From: Gymnodinialimonas phycosphaerae
GTDB lineage: Bacteria > Pseudomonadota > Alphaproteobacteria > Rhodobacterales > Rhodobacteraceae
Assembly: GCF_019195455.1 (NCBI RefSeq)
Contig: NZ_JAIMBW010000001.1
Location: forward strand, 3,252,001-3,316,000
Length of the DNA stretch: 64,000 nt
Reading direction: 5' to 3'
A program made the position numbers and the translations under genes. The notes under the pieces are model-generated. The model saw nothing but the letters and a program-made list of their open reading frames with translations, searched no databases and had not been told where the DNA came from. Positions 54,653 through 63,509 of this stretch are shown here, piece by piece. Positions within the stretch are counted from its first letter, which is position 1. Every line of letters begins with the position of its first letter.

Positions 54653-55828
54653 ATGGACGATATCGTCATTCTGTCGGGCGCACGTACGGCAATCGGTACA
54701 TTTGGCGGGAGCCTCGCGGGCACGACGCCGATCGACACGGCCACGGTTGTCGCAAAAGCCGCACTAGCGCGCGCTGGCGTCGAAGCGGGCCAGGTCGGCC
54801 ACGTGGTCTTCGGTAACGTCATCAATACAGAGCCGCGCGATATGTACTTGTCCCGCGTGGCGGCGATGCAGGCGGGCGTGCCCGAGACGGTGCCCGCGAT
54901 GAATGTGAACCGGCTGTGTGGGTCCGGGGCACAAGCCATCGTGTCGGTGATCCAATCCCTTGCCATGGGGGACGCGACGTTCGGTCTTGCGGGCGGGGCC
55001 GAAAGCATGTCGCGCGCGCCCTACATCATGCCTGCCGCCCGCTTTGGCCAGAAGATGGGGGACGCGCCAGCGCTCGATATGATGCTGGGGGCGCTGAACT
55101 GCCCGTTTGGCACTGGGCATATGGGCGTCACGGCTGAGAATGTGGCCGATGAACATGACGTGACCCGCGCCGACATGGACGCTTTCGCTATGGCTTCGCA
55201 AGAGCGGGCGGCGAATGCGATCGCGAAGGGCTATTTCAAGGACCAGATCGTGCCCGTCGAGGTGCGTGTGAAGCGCGACATGGTGCCGTTCGAGGTGGAT
55301 GAGCATCCCAAGGCAACCTCGCTGGAAGCGCTGGGCGGGTTGCGCGCGGTGTTTCGAAAGGATGGCCGCGTGACGGCGGGCAACGCGTCGGGCATCAATG
55401 ACGGCGCGGCAGCGCTGGTGCTGGCGCGTGCGGACGCGGCCGAGGCGGCCGGCCTGACGCCACGGGCCCGTGTGTTGGGCTATGCCCATGCCGGGGTGCG
55501 GCCCGAGGTGATGGGGATCGGACCCATTCCGGCTGTAGAAAATTTGCTGTCGAAAACGGGCCTATCCATCAGATATTTTGACGTGATCGAATCGAATGAG
55601 GCGTTCGCGTCCCAGGCGTTGGCGGTGAACAAGGGCCTTGGGCTCGACGCCGAAAAGGTGAACCCCAACGGCGGCGCGATTGCCCTGGGGCATCCGGTGG
55701 GCGCCACTGGCGCGATCATCACCGTGAAGGCGCTGTACGAGTTGGAGCGCATTGGCGGAAAACGGGCGCTGATCACCATGTGTATTGGCGGAGGCCAAGG
55801 CATCGCCTTGGCGATCGAGCGGATCTAG
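54653..55828 (+). CDS. Acetyl-CoA C-acetyltransferase (thiolase)
   Basis: This thiolase condenses or cleaves acetoacetyl-CoA and feeds polyhydroxybutyrate synthesis, fatty-acid breakdown or the ethylmalonyl-CoA pathway. The 391-aa protein has the acyl-carrying Cys89 in NRLCGSGAQA, His347 in GHPVGATGA and the second catalytic Cys377 in MCIGGGQG. PhaA and AtoB cannot be separated from sequence alone. No phaB or other PHB gene is adjacent. Its ribosome-binding site lies inside the preceding terminator hairpin, which may tie its expression to read-through from serA. Confidence 0.94.
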   Translation: MDDIVILSGARTAIGTFGGSLAGTTPIDTATVVAKAALARAGVEAGQVGHVVFGNVINTEPRDMYLSRVAAMQAGVPETVPAMNVNRLCGSGAQAIVSVIQSLAMGDATFGLAGGAESMSRAPYIMPAARFGQKMGDAPALDMMLGALNCPFGTGHMGVTAENVADEHDVTRADMDAFAMASQERAANAIAKGYFKDQIVPVEVRVKRDMVPFEVDEHPKATSLEALGGLRAVFRKDGRVTAGNASGINDGAAALVLARADAAEAAGLTPRARVLGYAHAGVRPEVMGIGPIPAVENLLSKTGLSIRYFDVIESNEAFASQALAVNKGLGLDAEKVNPNGGAIALGHPVGATGAIITVKALYELERIGGKRALITMCIGGGQGIALAIERI

Positions 55829-55835
55829 GCGGAAG

Positions 55836-55900
55836 AAGATTTTTGCAAAAATCTTACCAGAGCCTTGCAAGGCTCTGACCAGTCTTTTGCAAAAGACTGG
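55836..55900. repeat. Three tandem perfect palindromes sharing a TTGCAA core
   Basis: Three consecutive palindromes lie between convergent thiolase and pbpC: AAGATTTTTGCAAAAATCTT (55836-55855), CAGAGCCTTGCAAGGCTCTG (55858-55877) and CAGTCTTTTGCAAAAGACTG (55880-55899, one more pair outside). All centre on TTGCAA, have no loop in the DNA form and are spaced 22 bases centre to centre. They could be protein sites on successive helical turns, or paired hairpins that terminate both transcripts. Confidence 0.85.
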
Positions 55901-55916
55901 GGCGCTTGGGCCGGCG

Positions 55917-57953
55917 TCAGTCCGCAACCTCGACGGTGCGGCGTTGGGCCAGGCCCGTCGCGTCGATCACTGTCAGCTCTCCGAATCCCACCTCGGTCTC
56001 CAGCGCGATTTCGCGGTCGTGCCATCCGGTCGCGACGGGCGCTTCGTTCCAGAGCCACGTGAAGGGCGGCGTTCCCTCCGCTATGCGGGCCAGCAGCGGC
56101 AAGCCCGGTTGATAGGCCAGCACGGCCCCTTCCGGCGGGAAGGTGATCACAGGGCCATTTGCCTCGGCGATATCCGCGCCCGGATCGAACCGGCGTAGAG
56201 TGTCGGGCAGCTGCGTGTTCGACAGGGTCAGCGCGCCGGGCGGCGGCGGGCGGCGGGGTGTGGTGTGCTCATCGATGCGAGAGAACGCCTCGAACAGCAG
56301 CGGGGCCGAAAGCGCTGCCCCGAAGGCACCCGGTACCGCCGCGCCATCGGCACGGCCCATCCAGATGCCGACGACATGCTGCCCGTCAAACCCGAATGCC
56401 CACGCGTCGCGGTGCCCGTAGCTGGTGCCGGTCTTGTAGCTGAGCCCGATGCGGGGGGCATTGGGTGGGGGCACGACGTCCCCCAGGATGTCCCCCAGAT
56501 ACCACGCGGCGGTGTTCGACAGGATGCGCTGCCCCTCCTGCCCGTCGCCGTCGCGCCAGTGCAGCGGTGCGGCGATGCCACCGCGTGCAATTCCCGCATA
56601 GAGCGCCATCAGGTCCTCCATCGTCGTCCCCAGTCCCCCCAGCGCAATCGCAAGGCCGGGCTCTTCACCTTCCGGCAGGCTCACATCCATCCCGGCGCGG
56701 CCCATGGCCGCAAGCATGTGGTGCGGGCCGATCTCATGGAGAAGCGTCACGGCGGGGATGTTCAGTGACATTTGCAGCGCCTGCGCCGCCGAGACTTCCC
56801 CTCGAAAGACCGAGTCGAAATTCAGCGGCGCGTAGCCTGCGATGGAAATCGGGCGATCCTGGATCAAGGTCTGCGGATGCAGCAGACCGCTGTCGAAGGC
56901 GAGACCGTAGATCAGTGGTTTCAAGGTTGATCCGGGCGAGCGGATGGCCTGGGTCATATCTACGAAGCCCTCACGCGTCAGATCGGTGTAGTCGGGCGAC
57001 CCGACGGCGGCCAGAAGCGCGCCTGTTTCATGGTCCATCACCATGATCGCCGCGGACATTTGCGGGCCGAGGTCAGTGATTGCGCGGGTGGCAAGGCGTT
57101 CCATTTGCCTTTGCAGATCGGCGTCGACGGTCAGGTGATGGGTGCCTTGGGTGGGGCGGTCGGCCACGGCGCGATCGGCGAGGTGGGCGGCGAGGGTAGG
57201 GAAGTTGCGGCGGACGGTCGGGATCGGTTCGTCACGGGCCCAGGCGATCTGCGCCTCGGTTAGGTCGGTAAAGGTGACGGCGCGCGACAGCACGCGGTTG
57301 CGGGCGATCTCGGCGGCCTCTGGAAAGCGGTCGGGACGGCGCGAGTTGGGGGCCTGTGGCAGGGCCACAAGCAGGGCGGACTGCGCGGCGGTGAGGCGGC
57401 GCGGTTCTGTGCCGAACCATGTGAGCGTCGCGGCGCGCACGCCCTCGATATTGCCGCCAAAGGGCGCAAGGTGGAGGTAGAGCGTCAGAATTTCCTGCTT
57501 CGACAGTTGCCTTTCCAACGCCAGCGCCAGCCGGATCTGCCGGATCTTGCCGCCCCAGGCCCCCGTGCCGGATTCCTCCAGCAGCCGCGCCACCTGCATC
57601 GTCAGGGTCGACCCGCCCGAGACGACCCGCCCGGTTGTCACCCTCTGCCAGGCGGCGCGGGCAAAAGCCCGCAGGTCCACACCCGGGTGGGTCCAGAAAC
57701 GGCGATCCTCATAGGCGATAAGCATCTCGACATAGCCGGGATCAACGGCGTCGTAGGATACGGGTAAACGCCAGCGTCCGTTCTCGACCGTGTAGGCGCG
57801 CAGCAGGTCGCCGTCACGGTCCAGCACTTCAACGCCGGTTTCCAGCGTGAGGGGCGGGATCTCTGTCTCGTTGATCCATTGGTCCAGCCACAGAAGCGCC
57901 CCAACGAGAAGCGCCGCGAGAAGGAGGCCGAGCGTTGTCGCAATCGCCTTCAT
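55917..57953 (-). CDS. pbpC: Penicillin-binding protein 1C
   Basis: PBP1C is a bifunctional peptidoglycan synthase in the inner membrane. The 678-aa protein has an N-terminal anchor (about 7-24), a glycosyltransferase domain with catalytic Glu82 in YEDRRFW, and a transpeptidase domain with the SxxK motif Ser342-Lys345 (SPGSTLKP) and KTGTSYGHRDA. The C-terminal 90 residues form the small PBP1C-specific domain. Its ATG overlaps the stop of the macroglobulin gene (ATGA), so the two are coupled, as in enterobacterial yfhM-pbpC. Confidence 0.95.
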   Translation of the reverse strand: MKAIATTLGLLLAALLVGALLWLDQWINETEIPPLTLETGVEVLDRDGDLLRAYTVENGRWRLPVSYDAVDPGYVEMLIAYEDRRFWTHPGVDLRAFARAAWQRVTTGRVVSGGSTLTMQVARLLEESGTGAWGGKIRQIRLALALERQLSKQEILTLYLHLAPFGGNIEGVRAATLTWFGTEPRRLTAAQSALLVALPQAPNSRRPDRFPEAAEIARNRVLSRAVTFTDLTEAQIAWARDEPIPTVRRNFPTLAAHLADRAVADRPTQGTHHLTVDADLQRQMERLATRAITDLGPQMSAAIMVMDHETGALLAAVGSPDYTDLTREGFVDMTQAIRSPGSTLKPLIYGLAFDSGLLHPQTLIQDRPISIAGYAPLNFDSVFRGEVSAAQALQMSLNIPAVTLLHEIGPHHMLAAMGRAGMDVSLPEGEEPGLAIALGGLGTTMEDLMALYAGIARGGIAAPLHWRDGDGQEGQRILSNTAAWYLGDILGDVVPPPNAPRIGLSYKTGTSYGHRDAWAFGFDGQHVVGIWMGRADGAAVPGAFGAALSAPLLFEAFSRIDEHTTPRRPPPPGALTLSNTQLPDTLRRFDPGADIAEANGPVITFPPEGAVLAYQPGLPLLARIAEGTPPFTWLWNEAPVATGWHDREIALETEVGFGELTVIDATGLAQRRTVEVAD

Positions 57954-60900
57954 TCTTCCAAAACGCTTATCCGGCCAGAGGCAGTCTGCGCGCGATAGGT
58001 GGGGCGGTACATATCTTCGACCGACGCGGCGGGGTGGTGGAATTCACCCGGTGATACGGCCCGCACGATGTAGCCTAGACGGACACGATCCACGCCGTAG
58101 CGCATGTCGACGGCAGAAAGGAACCGTTCGGCCCGGAACTCGGACATCACGGGGGAGGCGCCCACGTCCACCCCGTCGAAGGCACGGACATCGCCCGATT
58201 GCAGCAGGTTGGGGTTGTCGATCTCGAAGCCCGCAGGAAGCGGGTCGTTCACCATCAGCCGTCCGTCCGGCGCGCCGGTGTTGATGACCGTGAGGATCGT
58301 GACCAGCCGAGTGCCCTGGGTGACCTGCGCCGGATCGACGGGCGCGCCGTCCAGCGTCAGGTATTCCCGCTCGATCCGGTAGCCGTTGCCGTAGGCTTCT
58401 GTCGGACCATCGGGGCGGCCAAAACGGGTGAGGGTGACAACCTCATCGCGCGTGCCGGTATTCTCGATCACGCGGGTCTGGGTCGGCGCATCGTCGAGCA
58501 CCTGAACCATCGGCCCGACAATCGGCGCGCCATCCAGCAACAACCCCTCGGCCGATGGGTTGTCGATAAGGGCGTGGGCCGCGAGCAGCGCCCAGACGGC
58601 TTCTTGGGTAGAGGCATCCGCGACCGAGGGCGCTATGTCCACGACGGAGGCGGGCATGTTGACCGCAAGGGACCCGGCATTGGTCGCCAAGGCGATCAAC
58701 CCCGCCGCGTCGCGCTGTCGGCTACCGTAGTCGACGCGCCAGCTGCGGGTATCCTCGGACAGGCCCGGCAGGGTCAGGCGCGCGAAGCCCGCGATGAACA
58801 TCGCGTCGGCGCGGGGCTGGTCGCCATACATCGCCAAGGCAGCGCCCAATTGCCCAAGCGCCAAGGGTGTTGCGAAATCCGTCACCTTGACGTCGGCGTA
58901 GTAGCGCAAATCGCCCATGCTGGCCTGCCCTTCGCGGGCCAGAACCATCAGCGCATAGGCGAGGCCTTCGCCGCCGTTCTCGAAATCGGGATGGGACGCG
59001 ACGGCATTGGCGAGGTTGTCCAGCGCGCTCTGGAACGGGATGTCGGGCACGGAATGCCCCTCTGCCCGCGCGCGGGAGAGGAAATCGGTCACGTAAGCAT
59101 CGAGCCACAGGTCGCCTGACGACGCCTGCCAGAGGCCAAAGCCCCCATTCGCGGCCTGATTTGTCAGGACCGAGGCGATGGCCCCTTCGATACGGGTATT
59201 GAGGTCATCGGCGGTGCCGAGGTCCAGCGCTTGCGCGACGGAGGAAAGGTACAGCAGCGGCATCGCACGGCTCGCCGTCTGCTCGGAACAGCCATAGGGG
59301 TAGCGGTCCAGCCGCTGTAGCAGCCCCGCCACATCGTAGCGCGCCAATGGCCCGGCAGACAGGATCGCGCGCACACCTTCCGGGTGGAAGCCGGTGAAAA
59401 CCGCGCTGTCGACGGTGAAGCTTTCGCCAGGCGCGAGGGTGAGGCGCGTGGTCTCTGTCACCTCGGGGTCATTGGCTTGAACAGGCACGGTGAGGGTCTG
59501 GAGGATGTCGGTGCCGTCGGGCGTTGTCAGGGTGACAGAAAGTTCCGCCGTGCCCGTGCGATCTGCCGCAATGAAGGGGATCGTGACACGGGTGGCCTCT
59601 CCCTCTGCCAGAGTGATTGCAGGGATGATCTGACCAAAGATCTGGATTTCTGGCGTGGCAGAGATCGCCAGGGGCATCTCTCCGGTGGGGCCTTCGGTGT
59701 GCGTGATCTCCAGCAGCAGGGAGGCCGCATCGCTGGGGGCAAGGAAACGGGGCGCGCTGGCAGTGATGACGACCGGGTCGCGGACGATCACATCGGCCTC
59801 GGCCTGGCCGACACCGGTATCAGACCAGGCGGTGGCCATGACACGGATCGTGCCGTTGAACGCGGGCATGTCGAAGGTAGCGCGGGCCGTGCCATCGTCG
59901 CCCACCGTCAGCGGCCCAGAGAAGAGCGCGACAAGATCCTCGGACGTGGGATCTGCCTGCATTCGCAGCCCCGCGCCCGCGTCGCCGCCCTGGCGGATGC
60001 GGCCTTCGGCACCGTCTCGGCTGTCGATCAGGCGGCCATAGATATCGCGGAACGCCATGCCGAGTCTGCGCTGACCGAAGTAGTGGCCTTGCGGGTCAGG
60101 GCTGTCGAAACTGGTGAGGTTGAGGATGCCGAGGTCAACGGCGGCGATGGTGGCATGGACCACCTCGCCGGGAAGCGCGCCGTCAACGCGCAGGGCGACG
60201 TCCATCGGGCCACGGGGACGCATCGTCTCGGCCACCTCAAGGGTGGCTTGCAGGGCACGGTCACCGGGATCGACAGCGGCATGGGCTATGCCGATGGCGC
60301 GGGTCGGCACGGGGCTGGACTCAGTGTCTAACGGGCGGATCAGGGTCGCGGTGACGTAAGCGCCCGCGCCCCATTCGCCGGTGACGGGCAGGGTGATATC
60401 GGTGGGGTCGTCGCCAAGCTGCACGATCTGCTGATCGATCAGCCGGTCGGTGACGACCTGCACCAGCGCAAGGCCGCCGGTGCGGGGTACGATCCGCAGG
60501 GTGGCTGTGTCGCCGGGGCGGTAGGCCTCTGCATCGAGAGAGACCTCCAACGCATCTGGCGTATCGGTTCCGTCTTCCGCGCCATACCAGCCAGCGCTGA
60601 AGCCAACGGAAGAGACCGCAAAGCCGCCCGAGTCGCTTTCGACGCGTAGCTCAAAGCTGCCCCATTCGACGGGCAGGTCCAATTCGGTCGGGTCAGTCGT
60701 CAGGACAGTCTCGCCAAGCGCGATCTGCTGGCGGGTTGTTACCGGTTCCCACGTCCAGTTGCCGTTCTGGCGATACCATTGGTAGCGCTGCTCAACCCGG
60801 TTCAGGGTCCAGCGCACGGGCATCGGCTCCGCGCCTGTGGTGATCAGGTGGAAGGGTGCTTCGACGCCCTCAGGCAGGGTGCTATCGAACAGCGGACGGA

Positions 60901-63379
60901 TACCGATGACGGCGCTGAAGGGAACAATGGTGACGGTTTCACGTCGCTCCACCGGGCGGCCCGAGCCTTCGGTGATCTCGGCGGTGAGGGCAAGTTGGCC
61001 GGGATGATCGACGCCCTCGAATTGGGGAAACTCCAGCGTCAGCGCGGCATGGCCCTGCGCATCGGTCTCAATCGGACCGAAGCTGGCGAATTGGGGGTCG
61101 GGCAGGGCATCGTAGCGACCGAATTGGTAGCCGGGATGATCCGGCAACGTGCGGATCGGGGTAAGCGCCATGCGACCGGTGATGTTCAAGCCGGATGCGG
61201 GGGCACCGAAGAGGTAATCGGCGCGGAAATCGGTGATGGGGCTGGCGCCGCTGCCGAAGGTGTCGGCGGGCAGATCGATGGTAAGGTCCAGACGCTCCGG
61301 CAGGAAGTCCTCGACCAGCAATCGCACCTCGCGCAGGGGGCGGGCGTCCGGGTCGGCGTGGATCGCCAGCCGCCATGTGCCACGCGGGACATCGGCGGTC
61401 AGGGGGAGGGACGCGACGAAGCCGCCTGCGCCTGCTTCGTCCAGCAAATGCCGGGTGAATTCGACGCCATCGGGGCGGGTCAGGATGGCGGTCAGGGGCA
61501 GATCAGAGATCGCTTGCACTTGGGGATCACGGGCCAGCGCCGTCATGTGGATCGTGTCGCCCGCGCGGTAGATGCCCCGGTCGGTGGTAAGGAAGACGTC
61601 GATGGGGCCGGCTGGCGCGCGGCCCTCGACCCCCCTGTCAGACAGGTCGAATTCCGCATCGCGCAGGGACAGAAAGGCCAGATCCGTGTCGCCCCTGCGC
61701 GCGGTCAGAAGGGCGGGGGCGGCCCCCTGTTCGCCCGCCGCGATCGCGGCGGGGAAATATGCGTAGCCATCGGAGTCCGTCTCTGACGTGGCCAGAACGT
61801 GATTGGATTCAGAGATCAGGTCAACGGTGACGCCTGCGTGTGCCTCTGTCGTGGCCAAGGACCGCACCAGCACATGGACGCCATCTGCACCGCTGATCGA
61901 CGTGAGGCCCAGATCACTGACAAGGAACCACTGCGTTGCGCCGCCTTCAGACGTGCCAGCGCCGCCAACGCGGGCCTCCAGCGCATAAAGACCGGGCGCG
62001 CGGTCTTGCAGAACCTCGCCAATCGGGACACGGGTGGTGATGCCCCGGTTGACCTCGGACGCGACCTCGGCCTCTCCTTGCCAGACGGCTTCGCCGATTT
62101 CCTCGGCGAATTGATCCACCTGCCATTCGGCCAAGGGCCTGCCGAAGTATTGCTCTTGCAAGGTGCGCAGGATGTTGCGGTCGGCAACATGGAAGAGGCG
62201 AAGATCCACAAGGTCCGTATTGACCCCAACCAGCGGAATAGTGCCGCCTGCGGACGCCGGAAGGATATAAGCGCGCCCGGCAAACCGGACCGAGGGCGCG
62301 CGGTCGCGGACGTATTGGCGCAAGGTCACGGGGGCGTGCAGCACCTCGCCCGAGGCAGCGGGAAGGCCAGCGCGCAGGGTGAATTCATAGCGTTGACCAT
62401 GGCGGACCCCGGAAAGGCAAAGCTGGCGGCCATCGGCCTCCACCGCCACATCGGACAAGGTCGTTTGCAGGAAGTCGTCATAGATCACGCCACCTGCCGC
62501 GAGAGGTTCCGAGAAAATGGCGCAGATGCGCGGAAAATCGGCTTCCACATCTACACGGGTGTCGGTGACGCGGAATCCGTAAAGGCCAAGGACCCGGTCA
62601 AGCGCCTCTTCCCGGTCTGGGGTGGCGGCCTGGGTCAAGGCAAGACGCAACGCGGGGATCGTGTCCCGTCCGCGCCCGCGCCTCTCCAACGCTTCAGCCA
62701 GAACATCCAGCGCATTGGCCAGCTCTTCCCCCTCGGTTCGCAGGGTGGCGTTCACGGCGGCGAGCAAGGCGCGGCTTTCGAAACGTTGTCCCTCCGAGCG
62801 GTTCTCGGGCTCGATCGCCAGAAGATAGGTCGCGTAGGCGGTCCAATCGGTGCCCCGATCCTCGACCGTGATGGCGGCGCCCATCCGACGCATGGCGCCA
62901 AGGATATTGCCGTCCGCAAACGCGCTGCGGGCGCTGCGGCGCCAATCATCGGGGTCAAAGAGGCCCGCGTAGTGGGTAAGGCCCAAGGTGTTGGCCTGGG
63001 CCAGGGCGCTGGAGAAATCGGACGCCTGCAAGAACCCCAGGTCCCCGTAACGCCGGGCTGCCAGCGCATGGGCGGCGTCCGGCGTGTCACGCAAGATCCC
63101 CGATAGCGCGCCGCTGTAGGCGATGCCATCTGCGGCGGCGGTCTTGGGGAAACAGCTGTTGTTGACGCTGTTGAAGGTAAAAGCCGTACAGTCGGGATCG
63201 ACGCGGCAGGCGGCGTTGCAATCGGCCAGCGTGGTATCGAAGATCGGACGCAGATCGTTGCCGGGAAGATCGGTGTCGCGGATGATGAGGGTCGTCCGTT
63301 CGGGCAGCAGATCCTGCGCGTGCAGGGGCAGCCCGAGGAAAACGAAAAAGCAGACAGCAACCGCCAACGTGCGCGTCAT
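57950..63379 (-). CDS. Bacterial alpha-2-macroglobulin with N-terminal PAN/Apple-like domain
   Basis: This 1809-aa secreted protease trap is paired with PBP1C. The signal peptide (VAVCFFVFLGLPLHAQ) lacks a lipobox cysteine, so it is probably periplasmic rather than a YfhM-type lipoprotein. Residues about 30-95 have the cysteine spacing of a PAN/Apple domain (CNAACRVDPDCTAFTF then SCFPK). The MG-domain body follows, and Cys1364 begins the thioester motif CSEQ, showing a thioester-active form. The C-terminus ends in a receptor-binding-type domain. It is thought to defend the envelope from foreign proteases while PBP1C repairs the wall. Confidence 0.93.
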   Translation of the reverse strand: MTRTLAVAVCFFVFLGLPLHAQDLLPERTTLIIRDTDLPGNDLRPIFDTTLADCNAACRVDPDCTAFTFNSVNNSCFPKTAAADGIAYSGALSGILRDTPDAAHALAARRYGDLGFLQASDFSSALAQANTLGLTHYAGLFDPDDWRRSARSAFADGNILGAMRRMGAAITVEDRGTDWTAYATYLLAIEPENRSEGQRFESRALLAAVNATLRTEGEELANALDVLAEALERRGRGRDTIPALRLALTQAATPDREEALDRVLGLYGFRVTDTRVDVEADFPRICAIFSEPLAAGGVIYDDFLQTTLSDVAVEADGRQLCLSGVRHGQRYEFTLRAGLPAASGEVLHAPVTLRQYVRDRAPSVRFAGRAYILPASAGGTIPLVGVNTDLVDLRLFHVADRNILRTLQEQYFGRPLAEWQVDQFAEEIGEAVWQGEAEVASEVNRGITTRVPIGEVLQDRAPGLYALEARVGGAGTSEGGATQWFLVSDLGLTSISGADGVHVLVRSLATTEAHAGVTVDLISESNHVLATSETDSDGYAYFPAAIAAGEQGAAPALLTARRGDTDLAFLSLRDAEFDLSDRGVEGRAPAGPIDVFLTTDRGIYRAGDTIHMTALARDPQVQAISDLPLTAILTRPDGVEFTRHLLDEAGAGGFVASLPLTADVPRGTWRLAIHADPDARPLREVRLLVEDFLPERLDLTIDLPADTFGSGASPITDFRADYLFGAPASGLNITGRMALTPIRTLPDHPGYQFGRYDALPDPQFASFGPIETDAQGHAALTLEFPQFEGVDHPGQLALTAEITEGSGRPVERRETVTIVPFSAVIGIRPLFDSTLPEGVEAPFHLITTGAEPMPVRWTLNRVEQRYQWYRQNGNWTWEPVTTRQQIALGETVLTTDPTELDLPVEWGSFELRVESDSGGFAVSSVGFSAGWYGAEDGTDTPDALEVSLDAEAYRPGDTATLRIVPRTGGLALVQVVTDRLIDQQIVQLGDDPTDITLPVTGEWGAGAYVTATLIRPLDTESSPVPTRAIGIAHAAVDPGDRALQATLEVAETMRPRGPMDVALRVDGALPGEVVHATIAAVDLGILNLTSFDSPDPQGHYFGQRRLGMAFRDIYGRLIDSRDGAEGRIRQGGDAGAGLRMQADPTSEDLVALFSGPLTVGDDGTARATFDMPAFNGTIRVMATAWSDTGVGQAEADVIVRDPVVITASAPRFLAPSDAASLLLEITHTEGPTGEMPLAISATPEIQIFGQIIPAITLAEGEATRVTIPFIAADRTGTAELSVTLTTPDGTDILQTLTVPVQANDPEVTETTRLTLAPGESFTVDSAVFTGFHPEGVRAILSAGPLARYDVAGLLQRLDRYPYGCSEQTASRAMPLLYLSSVAQALDLGTADDLNTRIEGAIASVLTNQAANGGFGLWQASSGDLWLDAYVTDFLSRARAEGHSVPDIPFQSALDNLANAVASHPDFENGGEGLAYALMVLAREGQASMGDLRYYADVKVTDFATPLALGQLGAALAMYGDQPRADAMFIAGFARLTLPGLSEDTRSWRVDYGSRQRDAAGLIALATNAGSLAVNMPASVVDIAPSVADASTQEAVWALLAAHALIDNPSAEGLLLDGAPIVGPMVQVLDDAPTQTRVIENTGTRDEVVTLTRFGRPDGPTEAYGNGYRIEREYLTLDGAPVDPAQVTQGTRLVTILTVINTGAPDGRLMVNDPLPAGFEIDNPNLLQSGDVRAFDGVDVGASPVMSEFRAERFLSAVDMRYGVDRVRLGYIVRAVSPGEFHHPAASVEDMYRPTYRAQTASGRISVLEE

Positions 63380-63451
63380 GGGACCCTCATAAATCTCTTC
63401 AAAAAATCATTGCCCGAAACGTGCCATGTGCCGTTTGGGCTGTCGATGATT

Positions 63452-63480
63452 CCTCCGCATGAACGGCCATGCAATGGAGG
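63452..63480 (+). promoter_or_regulatory. Hairpin upstream of the PAS kinase gene
   Basis: CCTCC-GCAT pairs with ATGC-AAT-GGAGG around an 8-base loop, 29 bases before the kinase start at 63510. An imperfect GCCC-G-AAACG/CGTTTGGGC pair lies just upstream. The 130-base divergent spacer must also contain the promoters of both genes. Role unknown. Confidence 0.35.
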
Positions 63481-63509
63481 ATTAACGCTATATTCAGCGA
63501 GTTGAGGCC

